8,546 nt of DNA from an uncultured Eubacteriales bacterium (GTDB lineage: Bacteria > Bacillota > Clostridia > Oscillospirales > Acutalibacteraceae): NCBI GenBank assembly GCA_934486915.1, contig CAKSRC010000044.1, forward strand, positions 1 to 8,546, given 5' to 3'. The position numbers and the translations under genes are program-made. The notes under the pieces were generated by a model. That model was not told the origin of the DNA and searched no databases. It saw only the letters and a list, made by a program, of their open reading frames with translations. Below, one piece after another: positions 6,312-8,546 of the stretch. The first letter of the stretch is position 1. The number at the start of each line of letters is the position of its first letter.

Positions 6312-8123
6312 TTGAAAAATACGTTTTATTATAAAGGCGAGCAGTTTTATTTCAACGGCGAAAAAATACAAATTCGTTCCGGTGCGATTCATTATTTCCG
6401 TGTGCCGCGCTTTTATTGGAAAGATCGGTTGCAAAAATTGAAAGAGTGCGGCTTTAATTGCGTGGAAACGTATGTTGCATGGAATGTATCGGAACCGCAT
6501 AAAAACGAGTTTGATTTTTCGGGTGATAACGATATTGCGGAATTTATTCGTCTTGCCCGAGAACTTGGCTTGTTGGCAATAGTACGTCCCGGACCTTTTA
6601 TCTGTGCAGAATGGGAAGGCGGCGGGTTGCCTGCCTGGTTAAAAAACGATTTCGACGAAGAATTGAAAGGATTGCAGTTGCGGTGCGACAATCCTCCTTT
6701 TATGTCGCGATGCGAAAAGTATTTAACTGCGCTGTTTTCCGAAATTCATCCGTATTTTCTCGGCAATGGCGGCAATATCGTGATGATGCAGGTAGAGAAC
6801 GAATACGGATCGTACGGCAATGACAAGGTTTATTTAAAAAAATTAGTTGATATTTACCGAAAGAACGGTGTAGACGCCGTATTATTTACGGCAGACGGTG
6901 GCGGCGACGCGACTGTGTTTGCGGGAAATTTTCCAGAAGAATGTTTGACTACGCTTACTTTCGGATCCGGAGTGAAAAAGGGAATGAATCGGCTTACTCA
7001 ATTAGCGAAAGGTAAGCCGAAAATGTGTGCGGAATTTTGGTGCGGATGGTTTGATCATTGGGGCGAGAAGCATCACGTACGCGGCGGCGAAAGCGTAGTA
7101 GTCGAAGTGGACGAATTTATGAAAAACGGCTGGAATTTTAACTTTTATATGTTCTGCGGCGGAACGAATTTCGCTTTTATGAACGGATCGAATTTCGAAG
7201 AATATATTCAGCCTACCGTTACGAGTTACGATTATTGTGCGTTGCTCACCGAACGCGGGGCGCGCACGGATACGTACTATAAAATTCGCGAGTTGTTCGC
7301 GAAATACGGCGTAGAAATTCCGAAACTTACGGCTGCCGATGGGGAAACGCGCGGGTATGGCACGGTTAAATTTTCTTCGTATGCGTATTTGTTTGATAAT
7401 CTTACTAAACTTTCATCACCGATAACCTCTAAAATGCCTCTTGCTATGGAAAATTTAGGGCAAAATTACGGGTATGCGGTGTATCGGTGCACAGCGGATA
7501 ATTTCCCGGCGGAAGCAGAATTGCGTTTGAACGGTTTAGCCGATCGTGCCAACGTGTTTTTAAACGGAGAATTTGCAGGCAGGCGTGAGAGTACCGCTTC
7601 ATTTGATAGAATTGCTTATTCGATCGAGGAAACCGAAGCAAAGCAAGTTTGTATAGACGTATTAGTCGAAAATATGGGGCATATCAACTATGGCTATAAT
7701 ATCCTTGATAAGAAGGGACTGGGCGGATTATTAACTTATTATAAATGGGTGTATAGTACGCCGATGAATTGGCTGAATTACAGTTTGCCGATGGATTACG
7801 CCCAGATTTCAAAGGCACGATTTGTTGATAACTATAAAGAAATTATTGAAAATAGACCTGTGTTTTTAAAAGGTACGTTTTCCGTGGACAATATAGCAGA
7901 TTGTTATGTGAAACCGATCGGATTACATCGAGGTTTTATTATCATTAACGGTGTGAATATCGGCAGATACGATTGCGATAAAGGTCCTCAAAAAAATTAT
8001 TATCTACCCGCTTGTTATTTGAAAGAGGGTAGAAACGAAGTGATATTGTTTGAAAGCGATTCGGCGGCGGGAAATATTGCCGTGGAACTTGTTGATTATG
8101 CCGATTACGGCGAGGCGAATTGA
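6312..8123 (+). CDS. GH35 beta-galactosidase, cytoplasmic
   Basis: Glycoside hydrolase family 35 enzymes remove terminal beta-linked galactose with retention, using two glutamates. The start is TTG 6312 (603 residues), with GGAG at 6301-6304; the upstream in-frame TTG at 6285 lacks a binding site and adds nine atypical residues. Family hallmarks, numbered from 6312, include 'RSGAIHYFRVP' (22-32), 'ETYVAWN' (52-58), 'RPGPFICAEWEGGGLPAWL' (92-110), 'QVENEYG' with acid/base Glu164, and 'AEFWCGWFDHWG' with nucleophile Glu241. C-terminal beta-sandwich parts include 'LFDNL', 'RANVFLNGEFAG' and the late 'IIINGVNIGRYD' with 'GPQKNYYLPA'. Length is normal for bacterial GH35. There is no signal peptide, so it should act inside the cell on imported oligosaccharides. 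It follows the lipoprotein gene by 42 bases. The exact linkage and substrate cannot be read from sequence. Confidence 0.93.
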   Translation: MKNTFYYKGEQFYFNGEKIQIRSGAIHYFRVPRFYWKDRLQKLKECGFNCVETYVAWNVSEPHKNEFDFSGDNDIAEFIRLARELGLLAIVRPGPFICAEWEGGGLPAWLKNDFDEELKGLQLRCDNPPFMSRCEKYLTALFSEIHPYFLGNGGNIVMMQVENEYGSYGNDKVYLKKLVDIYRKNGVDAVLFTADGGGDATVFAGNFPEECLTTLTFGSGVKKGMNRLTQLAKGKPKMCAEFWCGWFDHWGEKHHVRGGESVVVEVDEFMKNGWNFNFYMFCGGTNFAFMNGSNFEEYIQPTVTSYDYCALLTERGARTDTYYKIRELFAKYGVEIPKLTAADGETRGYGTVKFSSYAYLFDNLTKLSSPITSKMPLAMENLGQNYGYAVYRCTADNFPAEAELRLNGLADRANVFLNGEFAGRRESTASFDRIAYSIEETEAKQVCIDVLVENMGHINYGYNILDKKGLGGLLTYYKWVYSTPMNWLNYSLPMDYAQISKARFVDNYKEIIENRPVFLKGTFSVDNIADCYVKPIGLHRGFIIINGVNIGRYDCDKGPQKNYYLPACYLKEGRNEVILFESDSAAGNIAVELVDYADYGEAN

Positions 8124-8137
8124 AACGAAAAAACGAT

Positions 8138-8546
8138 ATGGAAATAATCTTTTTCGGTATAAAATTGGAAATTATAGAAGAACGAGTTTTTTTAACATCG
8201 TTTAACGGGATGCGCGGCGGTGCGAACTCGGAAACGGGCGTTCGAGGCAAACAACCGTTTTCAAAAGTGAGATTGGCAAGCGAAATATATAAAACCGACG
8301 GGGAATATTGTATTCGTAAAGCCGAAGAATGGCTGTCTCTTCGTTATATCGGGCATAGTGTTTGCGGAAACGTTTTAATCGTTACGGAACGGAGCGAAAG
8401 AATAGAAGTGATTACGAAAATGATCGCTTTTGAGAACTGTAATGCGATTGCAATCGAAAAGACGATAAAAAATATTTCAAACCGCGTTTTGAAATTAGAA
8501 GAAGCGGCTACGCTGATTTTAAACGGCGTTGGCGGCGGTGTAGACG
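8138..8546 (+). CDS. GH36-like alpha-galactosidase, N-terminal part
   Basis: The frame runs from ATG 8138 off the window end, giving 136 complete codons. The visible part resembles the N-terminal beta-sandwich of GH36 alpha-galactosidases: 'LRYIGHSVCGNVLIVTERS', then 'IAFENCNAIAIEKTIKNISN' and 'LKLEEAATLILNGVGGG'. This matches a recalled pattern of a substrate-shielding sandwich that precedes the catalytic barrel. The catalytic aspartates would lie beyond the window, so activity cannot be confirmed. No signal peptide is seen, suggesting a cytoplasmic enzyme that removes alpha-linked galactose. The start is uncertain: ATG 8138 has a poor ribosome binding site, and the in-frame TTG at 8120-8122, overlapping the GH35 stop, has GAGG at 8112-8115. 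Either choice implies co-transcription and perhaps translational coupling with GH35. Another GH36-related or GH31-like sandwich protein is a less likely alternative. Confidence 0.6.
   Translation, partial: MEIIFFGIKLEIIEERVFLTSFNGMRGGANSETGVRGKQPFSKVRLASEIYKTDGEYCIRKAEEWLSLRYIGHSVCGNVLIVTERSERIEVITKMIAFENCNAIAIEKTIKNISNRVLKLEEAATLILNGVGGGVD

Noticed and set aside
6084..6500. A 138-codon minus-strand frame across the lipoprotein-GH35 junction
   Set aside because: It is complementary to the repeat tail and GH35 start, which are well supported; its product has no recognisable domain.

Overview
The window looks like a piece of a carbohydrate-utilisation and surface-protein locus from an uncultured, probably gut-associated Bacillota/Clostridia-type bacterium. 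The reasons are moderately AT-rich DNA, strong AGGAGG-type ribosome binding sites, several TTG starts, a diderm-independent secretion style (signal peptides, a lipoprotein, C-terminal membrane anchors), InlB/Flg_new-type B-repeats, and GH35/GH36-type galactosidases. No marker gene is present, so the taxonomy is inference.

Every supported gene lies on the plus strand, with short gaps or overlaps, so the layout is operon-like. (1) 1-593: C-terminal part of a DUF4838-family, glycosidase-like protein, cut by the window start. (2) 606-2810: secreted, membrane-anchored protein with an N-terminal beta-rich module, about four B-repeat-like units, two Ig-like units and a C-terminal transmembrane helix. 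(3) 2807-4822: secreted protein overlapping the previous stop by ATGA, with two beta-rich modules, one B-repeat and a C-terminal 'GLRF' domain. (4) 4843-4983: a 46-residue acidic-tailed small protein with a near-perfect ribosome binding site, easily missed by gene callers. (5) 4984-5090: intergenic DNA with a strong GC-rich hairpin. (6) 5091-6269: lipoprotein with a Gly/Asn linker, one beta-rich module, one B-repeat-like unit and a duplicated acidic tail motif. (7) 6312-8123: intracellular GH35 beta-galactosidase starting at TTG. (8) 8138 to the end: N-terminal part of a GH36-like alpha-galactosidase, cut by the window end.

The most interesting signal is the surface trio. Three neighbouring exported proteins use three different means of localisation (transmembrane anchor, apparently free secretion, lipid anchor) yet appear to carry four copies of one related module that I cannot name. 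A small protein gene sits among them, and two cytoplasmic galactosidases follow. A reasonable inference is surface capture of a galactose-containing glycan followed by intracellular removal of beta- and alpha-linked galactose. No transporter or regulator is visible in the window, so this scheme is incomplete. No gene-free stretch exceeds about 110 bases. No RNA genes, CRISPR arrays or mobile elements were seen.
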